Shown here one piece after another: positions 7,345-16,222 of a stretch of 53,113 nucleotides of DNA (position 1 is its first letter; every line of letters begins with the position of its first letter). Position numbers and translations under genes: made by a program. Origin of the DNA: Pseudomonadota bacterium (GTDB lineage: Bacteria; Chloroflexota; UBA5177; JAJPKF01); assembly GCA_021323865.1 (NCBI GenBank), contig JAJPKF010000027.1, forward strand, positions 1 through 53,113, in the 5' to 3' direction. The notes under the pieces are model-generated. The model worked only from the letters and a program-made list of their open reading frames with translations. It searched no databases and was not told the DNA's origin.

Positions 7345-8439
7345 TTATTTGCGCTCTTGGAACCAGCTCCGGAGTGCTTCCACGATACGCTCGGCGGCAT
7401 GGCCGTCCCCAAAGGGGCTTGCCGGCCGGCTCATGCGTGCGTAGGTCTCGGGATCGTCCAGCAACGCGGAGGCTCGAGAGACTATCCGCTCCTCATCGGT
7501 TCCCACCAGCTCGGCGCAGCCGGCTTCGATGGCTTCGGGCCGCTCCGTATGCTCGCGCATCACCAACACCGGCTTCCCCAGGACCGGCGCCTCCTCCTGC
7601 AGCCCACCGGAGTCGGTCAGGGCCAGGTAGGAAGCCGCCAGTGCGGGAATGAACTCGATGTAGTCCATGGGCGGAACCAGATGGACTCTGGGCACCGAAC
7701 CTAGGATGGCGACCGCGGGTCCCGAGACTTCCGGGTTGGGATGAACCGGGTAGAGGACCTCCACGTCCTCATGGCGCTCGGCGATCGCTCGAATGGCTCC
7801 GAAGATGCGGCGAATCGGCGCGCCGAAGCTCTCGCGACGGTGGGCCGTGACCAGAATGCGCCGCCGGTCTCCTTGCGATGCGGGCTCCAGGGTCCTCAGG
7901 AGGTGCTGGAGTGCATCGACGACGGTGTTGCCGGTTTGAAACACTCCTTCGGTGACGTTCTCCGCGGCAAGGTTCTGAACCGCCCGTGCCGTGGGCGCAA
8001 AGTGGAGCGTGGTGACGGCCGAGATGACCTTTCGGTTGGCCTCTTCCGGAAAGGGATGGAAGAGCTGCCCAGTGCGCAGTCCGGCCTCAACGTGCCCGAC
8101 CGGGACCCGAGCATAATGGCCGACTACGGCGGACGCCATGGCCGTCGTGGTGTCACCCTGTACCAGAACCACGGCCGGCTCAACGCGGTGGATCACCGCC
8201 GGCAATTCACGGAACACCGCCGAGGCCACGTCGGCGGGGCTTTGATTCTCCGCCATGATGTCGAGATTGAAATCCGGCCGGATCTCGAATGCGGGCAGAA
8301 TCTGCTCGACCATCTCGCGGTGCTGGCCGGTGAGGCACACCACGGGCTCCAGATCACCGGCCGCCTGCAGCGCGCGCGCCACGGGGGCCATTTTGACCGC
8401 CTCCGGCCGGGTCCCAAAGATCAAAAGGATCGGTCTCAC
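7345..8439 (-). CDS. wecB: UDP-N-acetylglucosamine 2-epimerase (non-hydrolysing)
   Basis: About 364 residues. GTRPEAVKMAPV at the N-terminus, CLTGQHREM, VLVQGDTTTAMA, HVEAGLRTG, PFPEEANRKVIS and TDSGGLQEEAP are the diagnostic segments of WecB/MnaA-type epimerases, which interconvert UDP-GlcNAc and UDP-ManNAc (or a modified UDP-sugar) in the cytoplasm. The GTG at 8439 is chosen because it starts right at the conserved N-terminus, has GGGAGAG upstream, and overlaps the previous gene's stop by 4 bases (GTGA). In this locus it probably supplies ManNAc-type sugar for the polysaccharide; a WbpI-like role on a di-N-acetyl uronic acid is equally possible. Confidence 0.92.
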   Translation of the reverse strand: MRPILLIFGTRPEAVKMAPVARALQAAGDLEPVVCLTGQHREMVEQILPAFEIRPDFNLDIMAENQSPADVASAVFRELPAVIHRVEPAVVLVQGDTTTAMASAVVGHYARVPVGHVEAGLRTGQLFHPFPEEANRKVISAVTTLHFAPTARAVQNLAAENVTEGVFQTGNTVVDALQHLLRTLEPASQGDRRRILVTAHRRESFGAPIRRIFGAIRAIAERHEDVEVLYPVHPNPEVSGPAVAILGSVPRVHLVPPMDYIEFIPALAASYLALTDSGGLQEEAPVLGKPVLVMREHTERPEAIEAGCAELVGTDEERIVSRASALLDDPETYARMSRPASPFGDGHAAERIVEALRSWFQERK

Positions 8440-9668
8440 GGCCGCTCTCCCAGTCCGTGAGAAGCGTATGACGTGCAGGATTGCCTGCGCGAGCCAAGGC
8501 ACGCGACCAGGCGGCCGGTCGCTGTCAGCTTCTGACTCGCAGATCCGTTCGGATAGCTCCAGAGCGTCTCGTGATCCTCGACAAGGATCGCACGGGCTCC
8601 GTCGGCCCGCAGGTGAGTCAGCCACCAAGCATCTACCGGCTCGGCCTGAACGCCACTGTAGGTGCAGGCGGTGTCGCCTGAGGCGCAGCCTGCCTCGCCA
8701 GCGAACCACGGCTTTGGCAGCCGCCGTCCGGTTCGCCATCGACTTGCCTCGTGGGATGGCGAGGCGGCATAGACGTGAATGTCGTAGACGTCTGCCGGGT
8801 ACATGGAGACCCAATAGCGCTGCCGGCTCTCGCTCGTGGTCAGCAGCCTACCGGTGTCGGCCTCGGTGTAGAGGAAGTACGGGCTCGCCGATCGGGCCGT
8901 TCGGTAGAGGTCCATCAGCCATGGATGGACGATCCTTCGGTCGATGCACGCCGAATGCACGACACCGGACGGCTGAGCGCATCGCCCGAACCGTCCAAGA
9001 CGGTTCGGGCGGTCAAAGTACTGCTCAAGCTGGTAGTACGGCTCCGTCTGGAGATCGACCACTGCCACGGCCGACCGGTCGGTGGCAGCCCCGCCCAGGT
9101 GACGAATCATGTCGCGAACGGCCCTCAGATACCCTGCTCGCATGCGTGGATGCAGGCCGTCGAGGGCTTGCGGTCGAAGCTGGTTGAGCCACCCGGATCC
9201 TGTGGAATACGCGAGTAGAACCAAATCGACTCGGAACCCATCATGCGCGATGACGCGAAGTGCTTCGTCCAAATCGCGAATGGCCGAAGGGACGTATCCG
9301 GCATAGCCGGAACCGGATTGCCAGCGCATGAGCTGATCCAGGCTGACCCAGATCCGCACGAAGCGGCCAAGATGACGGTCACGCGCAAACCGCAGGTCGG
9401 ATCGAAGCTGAGTGAGCGAGCCAATCCGGCCGTGGCGGCCCACGAAACACCAACGCTGCAGCCAGCTCCACTCAGGGCAATCCGTAAAGTACGGACTGGG
9501 ATCGTAGTAGTTGAATCCGGTATAGGAGACATCAAGCGATGCCTGTCCCGGGCGGCTGCCGTGACCGCACCCCGCCCCAAGGCCAAGAATGAGCAAGAGC
9601 AAGGGCGCTGAGAGGAGCCGGCGGGACTGTGGAAGGACGGCGCCGGACCGATCCCCGCTCTGTATCAA
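8436..9668 (-). CDS. Clan GH-A-like glycosidase lipoprotein (paralog 1)
   Basis: 410 residues from the TTG at 9668, which overlaps the flippase stop (TTGA); no ATG/GTG alternative precedes the signal peptide. The N-terminus has a basic segment, a hydrophobic core (LLSAPLLLLILGLGAGC) and a lipobox Cys at residue 34, so it is probably a membrane-anchored lipoprotein. The mature part resembles TIM-barrel glycosidases of clan GH-A: TEP (E209) in the acid/base position and AGEAG (E325) in the nucleophile position. It shares long conserved segments with the gene at 16223 (NYYDP, RIWVSLD, LQTEPYYQLE, CTYSG). Probably trims or remodels the polysaccharide of this locus. The enzyme assignment is by motif reading only. 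Confidence 0.72.
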   Translation of the reverse strand: MIQSGDRSGAVLPQSRRLLSAPLLLLILGLGAGCGHGSRPGQASLDVSYTGFNYYDPSPYFTDCPEWSWLQRWCFVGRHGRIGSLTQLRSDLRFARDRHLGRFVRIWVSLDQLMRWQSGSGYAGYVPSAIRDLDEALRVIAHDGFRVDLVLLAYSTGSGWLNQLRPQALDGLHPRMRAGYLRAVRDMIRHLGGAATDRSAVAVVDLQTEPYYQLEQYFDRPNRLGRFGRCAQPSGVVHSACIDRRIVHPWLMDLYRTARSASPYFLYTEADTGRLLTTSESRQRYWVSMYPADVYDIHVYAASPSHEASRWRTGRRLPKPWFAGEAGCASGDTACTYSGVQAEPVDAWWLTHLRADGARAILVEDHETLWSYPNGSASQKLTATGRLVACLGSRRQSCTSYASHGLGERP

Positions 9669-12600
9669 GCAGAGTGTTCGACCGTGGTCTGCCGTCGAGA
9701 GAACCGGCCGGCATAGCCCCAAACATCCTGGAGGAGATGCCCGTAGAGCGCGAGAGCGCCGGCCACGAAGAGTAGGGATGCCAGCAATGCACCGTGCCGG
9801 GCCAGCAGGGACAGCAGCCCGATACCCACAAGCATGATGGCCGGCCTCACAAAGACCGCGGCGTCCGTGTGCAGACGGCGGTGGGCGAAAATGGCCGGAA
9901 TACCGGCGGTAACCAGCGCTCCCAGGGCGAACCCGAGGCCGGCCATGTCCAGGCCGAATGCTGGGATGAGCGTCACCCACACCACGAGGCTCACGATCAG
10001 ACCGGCGAAGCTGGCCACTGTTGGGATACGCACGTATTCGGTGCTCGAGAGGGCATCGATCGACGGCCGCGAGATGTCGGTGACATAGGCGCCGGCAATG
10101 ATCAGCCCCGCGCAGGTAGCGGCGCCGGCGAAGCTGGGACGGAACAGCAAACTGAGGATGGCCGGAGCATTGAGGATTGCAAGCCCGCTGGGCACGCCCA
10201 GCACGAACACCAGCCACTCTGTGGAGTGCTGCATGAGCAGCCGGACCGATTGTGATTGTCCTGCACCGTGAAGTCGGGCCATCATGGCAAAGGTCACCAA
10301 AGAGATGGCTCGTGGAAGTAGTGGGAGCGGGGCGGTGATGGCCAGAGCGGCCGCAAAGAGGCCCACCGAGGCGTGGCTGAGGAACACGCCGGCGATAGCA
10401 ATGCCGAGCGACCACCGACCCAAGCTTGCGGCGGTCCCGGTGCCGTTGATCACGCAATAGCGAAGCACGTGGAGTCGCTCCCGGCAGGCGGTCAGACTGA
10501 AATCCTGCAGATAGCCGCGCATTGCTCGAACCGCGAGACCCGCGAAGATGGCGTTGTTGAGCACGAAGGCGAGTAGGAGCCACGCTGAGGCGCCAGACAA
10601 ATAGATGGCCGCGAGGGCGGCAAAGAAGGCCAGGTCGGAGATCACTTCGTTGGCCAGGTATGCCGGCACCTGTCCAACGGCGTAATACACGCTCTTGAAA
10701 TACAAGTACATCGTGTACGTCGGAACCAGTGCGGCGGTCAGCGCGACGGCCAGGAAGGTCACGTGGAACGACGCCTCGATCTGAGCGGCCAGTGCCACCA
10801 AGGCACCGGCAATGGCAAGTGACAAAACGAGAACCAAGACGAGAAGGAACTGGAAGACCGCTCGGGCACGGTCATCATCGCCACGGCCCAGCGATTCGGC
10901 CATGAACTTGGTCGCAGCGCTACTGATGGTCCCTGGGATCTGGCCCAGGAAGAGGCCCAATCCCAAGGCGACGCTGATGGCCCCCAGAGTCGCAGGACCG
11001 TAGGCACGCCCTACCAGAAGGTTGAAGCCCAGGGGAACCAGCCCTGCCGATACCAGGCCCACGAGCGTCAGACCGACGTTCACTATGACGGTGCGTCCGA
11101 GGGCCACGCCCGTCTGTGCCCCTCGGTCTGTCGGCTTCCCGGGGACTGGACGCCGCAGCGCGGAGGTGATGACCTGGACACCGTTCAGACTCTGTGCCCA
11201 CAGGCCGGGACGGGCAGGCACATTGGGAGGTATGCCGAGAGGGGGCGAGAGAACCGGATCCCCATCCGCGAGACCACCAGGAGGGAGGTGGTCATCGTCA
11301 TGCTCCTCGTCGTCGTAACGCTCGGGAGCCGGGTCCTTCGTGCGTGAAGCCTCGTCGGCCACCGGCTGTGGCGGGACCACAGGCTCGGCCTCTGCGGTTG
11401 GGACAGCGTCCACTGAGGATGACGTCTCGCTCACCGGCGACTCCGCTGAGTCGGGCCGATCGGCCGGTGCTGCTGCTTCGGCCAGCGTATCCAGCTCCAG
11501 CTGTGCCTCCGAGACCTCAAGGCGCCCAGCCGGTAGGGTTTCATCGACCCCTGTCGGCTCCCCAAGGACCCGCTCCGATCCGGCATCGCCCTCTGCAGCA
11601 GCGGAGACTGGGGCGGCGCCAGGCAGCCCGTCTTGGCTGATCTGTTCTTCCTCGGGAGCCGACGGCTCTACGCTGAGCTGCTCACTCGGGCGGAGCCATG
11701 AATCGACCTCGCCGTCACCCACCAACGTGTGGGACTCCGTCGCCGGGCCCGCCTCGGTCGCTGCAACGGAAGATGGCTCTGCCTCAGAATTCGATTTGTC
11801 CGGGCCATCATGGGCGGGCTGGGCGTCGTCATGCACTTGAGCGACCTTAGACGGGCCGCCCGACGCGAAGCCCGCCTGCCCGAGGGCCGCGGTGTCGTGG
11901 GTCTCGTCGGCTTTCTCTTCCTCGTGAGCCAAACCCATCCAGGTGGCTGCCGTCGGAGCTTCGGCGGGCTCCCCGGCCACTTCCATCCGGCCGCAGTTGG
12001 GATCCTCGACAGCCGTCGATGCCTGTGGGCGCTCCTGGACCGGCCGCACAGCGTCGTGCAAGGTGCTCCCGCGCGGAGGCCCACCGTTGTCCTCCGCCAT
12101 CGCATGGACGCCCGAGTCCTGTTGGTCGGCGACCTCTGCCTGCTCCGCCCGGGCCGCCGGCAGGACATCAACATCCTCGACTGGTGCAACGGCAAGAGCG
12201 TCGACAGCGGTGGTCGAGTCGTCAGCCGGTCTTGTGGAGGCGCCCTGAGAGCTGCATTCGTCGGGTGATTCGGCGGCGACCTGTCCCAGACCACCTTGAG
12301 TCGCTTCCACGGTGGTCGGCGGTTCCTTCGCCACGACCGCTGGCTCTGAGGATGCCGGAGTGGCGATGACGGGAGCCGACGAGATCACCGATGGTAGCTG
12401 CTCGTCGTCGAGAGGAGTCGCGTGCTCCCCACCGGATGCATCGACATCGTGGGTCGATGACCGGCGGCCCTTCCGCCAACGCTTGGCCTTGACAGGGATC
12501 GAGGTTTCGGGCTGGAGGACTGACGCTTCCCGCTTTGCCGGCGGATCCTCGGGCAGTGGCGTCTCCTTGGTCTGAACGGTGGCGGTCGACTGGGAGGTCG

Positions 12601-13915
12601 CTCGAGAGCCCTTTCGCCAGCGGCGCGCCTTGGCAGCCCGGCGCGGCTCCTCCGCCTCGGCTGGTGCCGCCGCCGTTTCGCCCTCTAATGAGGCACCCGC
12701 GGGCGGCTCGTCCGTTTCGGAGCCTGGTGAAACAGACTCGACGGCCGGCTGGCGACTCTTTCGCCAGGGCCGGCGTTTCGGTGCGGGAGGCAGGTCGATC
12801 TCGGCGGATGCAGCTGTTTCCTCCAGTTCTGGAGACAGAGCTGCGGGCGGCGGCCCACCCTCCGCGATGGCGCTTGCCGCGAGTTCCGCTTCTGAAGATC
12901 CAACCACAGACGGCGCCTCGGCCTCCCGGAGGGCGCTTGCTGCGGATTCCTCTCCTGGAAGTAGGAGAGCAGATGGCGGCTCGGGCTCCGGGAGGGCACT
13001 TCTTGCTGATTCCGCTTCTGAAGATTCAACCGCAGATGGCGGCTCGACCTCAGAGAAGACCGGCGCCGCCTCGTCCGGTGGCGATGGTGCCGGCGCATCC
13101 GGGGTTTCCACCTCGGCTCCGACCTGCTCAACCGTCGGCCGGCGCTTTCGCCAGAGCTGCCGTTTTGACGGCGGCGACAGCTCGGCCTTGGGCACCGGTA
13201 GCGGGTTCTCCGTCAGGGATTCATCTGGGGATGCCGCAGCATTTGGCGTGTCCGGCGCCTCGATGTCCCCTCGCTTCTTGCCGCGGCCCCAGGACTTGGG
13301 AGGAGCAGCTGAATCCGCTGGCGCAGGCTCGCCGTCCAGGGGTACCGGCGCCGGCTCGATGCCATAGGATGGCTGCGCCGGAGTCGGCAGGTCGAGTGCT
13401 TCCGATGTTGCGTCCGGCCGGGTCTCAAGAATCGACTCTGACGACGAGGGAGTCGCATTCCGGCTCTTCCGACTCCGGCCCCAGGGGAGGCGTCGCTTCT
13501 TGGTGAGTGGCTCGGCCTCAGCCCGACCTTGAAGCTGTGAGGCTTGAGGGGGGTCCGCTCCCGACATAACCTCGGGATGAGCATCGACACTCGCAGCCGT
13601 TGCCGCTTCGTCGCGCCCGGCAGCCGGCGAGGCCGATACCTCGCCCGGATCACGCTCGACCTCTCCAATCGGCGGAGCCTGACCCTCCCGCGCGGCCGGC
13701 ACACGGTCCAGTGTCACCGACTCAGCTCGGTCCCACAGCGTCAGGCGCGGCTTCGCGGCCGTGGGCCGGGCCTCGTCTCTTGGTTGCTGTTTCGTCGTCG
13801 AGGCCAGCTCGTCTTTGGCGCGGGCGTCGGTAGGAGGAGGAGCGGCCGCATCGATGTCGATTCCACCGACCGGGGCCGGGCCATCCATCGCCGGCGCTTC
13901 GTCGGCAGATGCCAT
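9665..13915 (-). CDS. Wzx/MATE-type polysaccharide flippase with ~930-residue disordered N-terminal region
   Basis: 1416 residues from the ATG at 13915. Residues ~935-1400 are a multi-pass membrane protein of the polysaccharide flippase class (VIVNVGLTLVGLVSAGLVPLGFN, then repeated ~20-residue hydrophobic segments), which moves lipid-linked oligosaccharide across the membrane. Residues 1-930 are low-complexity, acidic, Ala/Pro/Glu/Ser-rich and lack hydrophobic segments, so probably cytoplasmic and disordered. They carry six basic Trp motifs: KKRRLPWGRSRKSR (~139), KSWGRGKKRG (~207), KRQLWRKRR (~251), KRRPWRKSR (~380), KARRWRKGSR (~429) and KAKRWRKGRR (~476). The frame stays open another ~90 codons upstream to about 14185 with coherent protein sequence (QRPAPKSPIDDQLLEERLKSW), so the true start is probably further upstream than 13915. 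Confidence 0.82.
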   Translation of the reverse strand: MASADEAPAMDGPAPVGGIDIDAAAPPPTDARAKDELASTTKQQPRDEARPTAAKPRLTLWDRAESVTLDRVPAAREGQAPPIGEVERDPGEVSASPAAGRDEAATAASVDAHPEVMSGADPPQASQLQGRAEAEPLTKKRRLPWGRSRKSRNATPSSSESILETRPDATSEALDLPTPAQPSYGIEPAPVPLDGEPAPADSAAPPKSWGRGKKRGDIEAPDTPNAAASPDESLTENPLPVPKAELSPPSKRQLWRKRRPTVEQVGAEVETPDAPAPSPPDEAAPVFSEVEPPSAVESSEAESARSALPEPEPPSALLLPGEESAASALREAEAPSVVGSSEAELAASAIAEGGPPPAALSPELEETAASAEIDLPPAPKRRPWRKSRQPAVESVSPGSETDEPPAGASLEGETAAAPAEAEEPRRAAKARRWRKGSRATSQSTATVQTKETPLPEDPPAKREASVLQPETSIPVKAKRWRKGRRSSTHDVDASGGEHATPLDDEQLPSVISSAPVIATPASSEPAVVAKEPPTTVEATQGGLGQVAAESPDECSSQGASTRPADDSTTAVDALAVAPVEDVDVLPAARAEQAEVADQQDSGVHAMAEDNGGPPRGSTLHDAVRPVQERPQASTAVEDPNCGRMEVAGEPAEAPTAATWMGLAHEEEKADETHDTAALGQAGFASGGPSKVAQVHDDAQPAHDGPDKSNSEAEPSSVAATEAGPATESHTLVGDGEVDSWLRPSEQLSVEPSAPEEEQISQDGLPGAAPVSAAAEGDAGSERVLGEPTGVDETLPAGRLEVSEAQLELDTLAEAAAPADRPDSAESPVSETSSSVDAVPTAEAEPVVPPQPVADEASRTKDPAPERYDDEEHDDDHLPPGGLADGDPVLSPPLGIPPNVPARPGLWAQSLNGVQVITSALRRPVPGKPTDRGAQTGVALGRTVIVNVGLTLVGLVSAGLVPLGFNLLVGRAYGPATLGAISVALGLGLFLGQIPGTISSAATKFMAESLGRGDDDRARAVFQFLLVLVLVLSLAIAGALVALAAQIEASFHVTFLAVALTAALVPTYTMYLYFKSVYYAVGQVPAYLANEVISDLAFFAALAAIYLSGASAWLLLAFVLNNAIFAGLAVRAMRGYLQDFSLTACRERLHVLRYCVINGTGTAASLGRWSLGIAIAGVFLSHASVGLFAAALAITAPLPLLPRAISLVTFAMMARLHGAGQSQSVRLLMQHSTEWLVFVLGVPSGLAILNAPAILSLLFRPSFAGAATCAGLIIAGAYVTDISRPSIDALSSTEYVRIPTVASFAGLIVSLVVWVTLIPAFGLDMAGLGFALGALVTAGIPAIFAHRRLHTDAAVFVRPAIMLVGIGLLSLLARHGALLASLLFVAGALALYGHLLQDVWGYAGRFSRRQTTVEHSA

Positions 13916-14202
13916 GGGTGTCGGCGTCTTCGCTTGATCGGCCAGCAGCTCGACCGGCGCAGCCTGAGGCTCCGCTTCGCTGCCAGTCGCCGCAGCCGTT
14001 ACCCCACTCTCCAGTTGCTCAACCGAAGCTTCGGCCGATTCGGCCGGCTCAGGAGCGGGTTCAGGGACATACCCCGTCCAGCTCTTGAGCCGCTCCTCCA
14101 GCAGCTGGTCGTCGATCGGGCTCTTGGGGGCGGGGCGCTGGCGGCGGCTCAGCAGGTCAGTCGCGCGTCGGATAGCGTTCCCCCGTCACAAAGGTTGAGA
14201 AC

Positions 14203-14208
14203 AGTATA
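14203..14208 (-). promoter_or_regulatory. Candidate -10 (TATACT) for the leftward polysaccharide arm
   Basis: On the minus strand TATACT (14208-14203) follows a CTGACG (-35-like, 4 of 6) at 16 bases spacing. A GTG at 14189 lies 13 bases downstream, so the transcript would be leaderless or nearly so. That GTG frame stops after ten codons unless one base of the C5 tract at 14180-14184 (G5 on this strand) is skipped, after which it runs into the flippase frame. Also part of the 117-base divergent region with the gene at 14307. Confidence 0.4.
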
Positions 14209-14306
14209 GCTGCGGCATCTCAGGCGTCAGTGTGCGTTTTGGGTGATAACTAGGAGTCGGCCTGCTCTCCAGGCTAGAGCGAACGACAATCCGGGGAGCC
14301 GTCTAC

Positions 14307-16109
14307 GTGGGTTACGACCTGGACGAGGTGATCCAGGCAGCCATGGGCTGCCTCGTCAACGTTTCGGGGGAACAGCCCCCGCCGGACCAGATCGTTTCCT
14401 TTCTGGTCACGAATCAAGTGCCGCTGCTTTCTCTCGCTCCCAACGAGGAGCGGCGGTACCGCCATGGCGGCCGGCTTGTCGAGTCCCATGCGTTCGTCTC
14501 CGCGCTCCAGGGGGATGCCCGCAGCTTTCACGAGGCACACCTTCATTTTCGGTCGGTGGTGCAGCAGTGGGATGGCGATGGCATCCCCTCCATCTGCTTC
14601 AAGTCGGCCGGTGTCTACCCCTCGTTTCCGTACACCAGCGAGAACATCGACGTGCTGGTGCAGCCAGATGACGCGGAAGCGGCGGCTCGAGGCCTCGTAC
14701 GTCTTGGTTATGTCGAGCTGCGAAACATAGAGGAGCCCGAGAAGTGGATGTTCCGGCTGTTCGCGGGTGGTCGGAGTCTTTCCGCCATACATCTGCACAC
14801 GCGGGTGGGATGGGGCCAAGGCTTCATGCTCGAATCGGAAATATGGCGTCGACGACGCGTTTCCCCGGACGATGCCATCACCTGGGTACCTGGTCCGGAG
14901 GACTGCCTGCTGATCAACCTGGCCCACGCCCTATACGAGAACAAGGCCTTCAGTCTTCACGACATCCTCAAGATTCGGCATGCCATCAAGACCGGGATCG
15001 ACTGGCATTCCGTTGCTGACGTCGCTCGGGAACGAGGTTGGGCAGGTGGCCTCGAACTGGGCCTGGCGGTCGCCGCCGAGCTGGAGCAGCGGCTCTTCGC
15101 CACTCCTGTGATTCCCAACTGGGAGGACCGGCGGATTTTTGCTCCGACCGGGCAGACCAGAACCGTCGATACGCAAGTTGATCGGGCCCGTGCCGGTCAG
15201 CCGAGACTCCCGTTCCCGATGTCATTCGTGCTGACCAAGCGCCTGTTCTTTGAGAAGATCGTCTACGATCGGCGCGTATCTCCGACCGAGAAGCCCATCC
15301 TCGCCTTGCTGGCGCTCGTCCGCGGGCTGAAAGGGCAGTTGGGTATCCATCCGCAGAACAGCGCGTTGTTCACTCTTTCCGGTCCGGACGGCAGCGGAAA
15401 GACCGGCCAGGCCGAGGCGCTCCAAGCCGTCCTATCCATCTCAGAGCTGCGTTCACGAATCCTCTGGGCTCGGGTGGGCGCGACCCCGATGATGGCGCGT
15501 TTGAGTCAAGCTTGGCGAGGTCGCCGGGAACGGATGCCGGAACACGGATCGGCCACCACCGTGCCGGAACGACGACCGATCAAGACAGGCCGGCTCTTGG
15601 TGCCATGGGCGATGTTGAGCTGCCTGGACTTTGCCGCCTGGCTCGCTCGTATTCGCTGGCATCTGTGCCGCGGGCATATCGTGATCGCGGACCGCTATCT
15701 CTGCGATCTGGACGTGGAGCTGGAGGAACGCCTCCCCGACCGACCGACTCTCCGCCGCGAGCTGATGCGGGCGCTGCGCACCGTCGCGCCCTCGCCCACC
15801 CGAGCGTTCTCTCTCAGCGTCGAACCAGACGTGGCCCGTCGTCGTGCCCGAGCCGACCGCGACGACGCGGACCCGGGACTTCAGGTGGATCTCTACCGCG
15901 AGCGAAGCGAAACCTACGGATTGGTGCCGGTTGACGCGAACGAACCCTTTGATGAAGCAGCCGCAGCAATCGAACGCGAGGCGTTGCAGGCCTACATGAG
16001 TGCCTTTGCCCCCCGGCTCAATCTCCTGTTCTTCTCCAATCCATGGCAGCTGAACCGGCGGCGAGGGCCGCGGCCGCGGCTCCCTGCGACCCTTCAGCCT
16101 TCTCGCTGA
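14307..16109 (+). CDS. Nucleotidyltransferase-like (NTP_transf_5) / thymidylate-kinase-like fusion
   Basis: 600 residues from the GTG at 14307, with GGGGAG 8 bases upstream. Residues ~50-290 match the nucleotidyltransferase-like family (PF14907 type) seen in the gene at 23273: SICFKSAGVYPSFPYTSENIDVLV replaces the usual LKG...RxxxDIDLLV, so the first catalytic Asp reads Asn (ENIDVLV). A P-loop kinase domain resembling thymidylate kinase starts at ~357 with LSGPDGSGKTGQ (Walker A), followed by IVIADRYLCDLDVELEE (DRY-type motif) and RRRARADRDDAD (lid-like Arg-rich segment). Such fusions sit in exopolysaccharide loci; the phosphorylated molecule is unknown. First gene of the rightward arm, divergent from the flippase. 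Confidence 0.75.
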   Translation: MGYDLDEVIQAAMGCLVNVSGEQPPPDQIVSFLVTNQVPLLSLAPNEERRYRHGGRLVESHAFVSALQGDARSFHEAHLHFRSVVQQWDGDGIPSICFKSAGVYPSFPYTSENIDVLVQPDDAEAAARGLVRLGYVELRNIEEPEKWMFRLFAGGRSLSAIHLHTRVGWGQGFMLESEIWRRRRVSPDDAITWVPGPEDCLLINLAHALYENKAFSLHDILKIRHAIKTGIDWHSVADVARERGWAGGLELGLAVAAELEQRLFATPVIPNWEDRRIFAPTGQTRTVDTQVDRARAGQPRLPFPMSFVLTKRLFFEKIVYDRRVSPTEKPILALLALVRGLKGQLGIHPQNSALFTLSGPDGSGKTGQAEALQAVLSISELRSRILWARVGATPMMARLSQAWRGRRERMPEHGSATTVPERRPIKTGRLLVPWAMLSCLDFAAWLARIRWHLCRGHIVIADRYLCDLDVELEERLPDRPTLRRELMRALRTVAPSPTRAFSLSVEPDVARRRARADRDDADPGLQVDLYRERSETYGLVPVDANEPFDEAAAAIEREALQAYMSAFAPRLNLLFFSNPWQLNRRRGPRPRLPATLQPSR

Positions 16110-16222
16110 ACCCTTTGGGCTAGCCAGCACTGGGACTAGCCTTCAGGCCCCCAGCCGGCCATGTTCCACACAGGACGGACATCGCCTCCGAGCTGCGCTC
16201 GGCAGCGCTTGGACCGCTCCGG

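Noticed and set aside
9669..10583. Upstream half of a 715-codon leftward frame that continues into the glycosidase-like lipoprotein
   Set aside because: It lies inside the flippase's membrane domain in another frame, is Arg/His/Ser-rich and has no membrane or family features. The real gene begins near 9668.
12535..13506. Long rightward open frames (including 12579-13367) opposite the flippase head
   Set aside because: They mirror the GC-rich, low-complexity coding strand. The Ala/Pro/Glu-rich frame has regular motifs and continues into the flippase, so the opposite frames are by-products.
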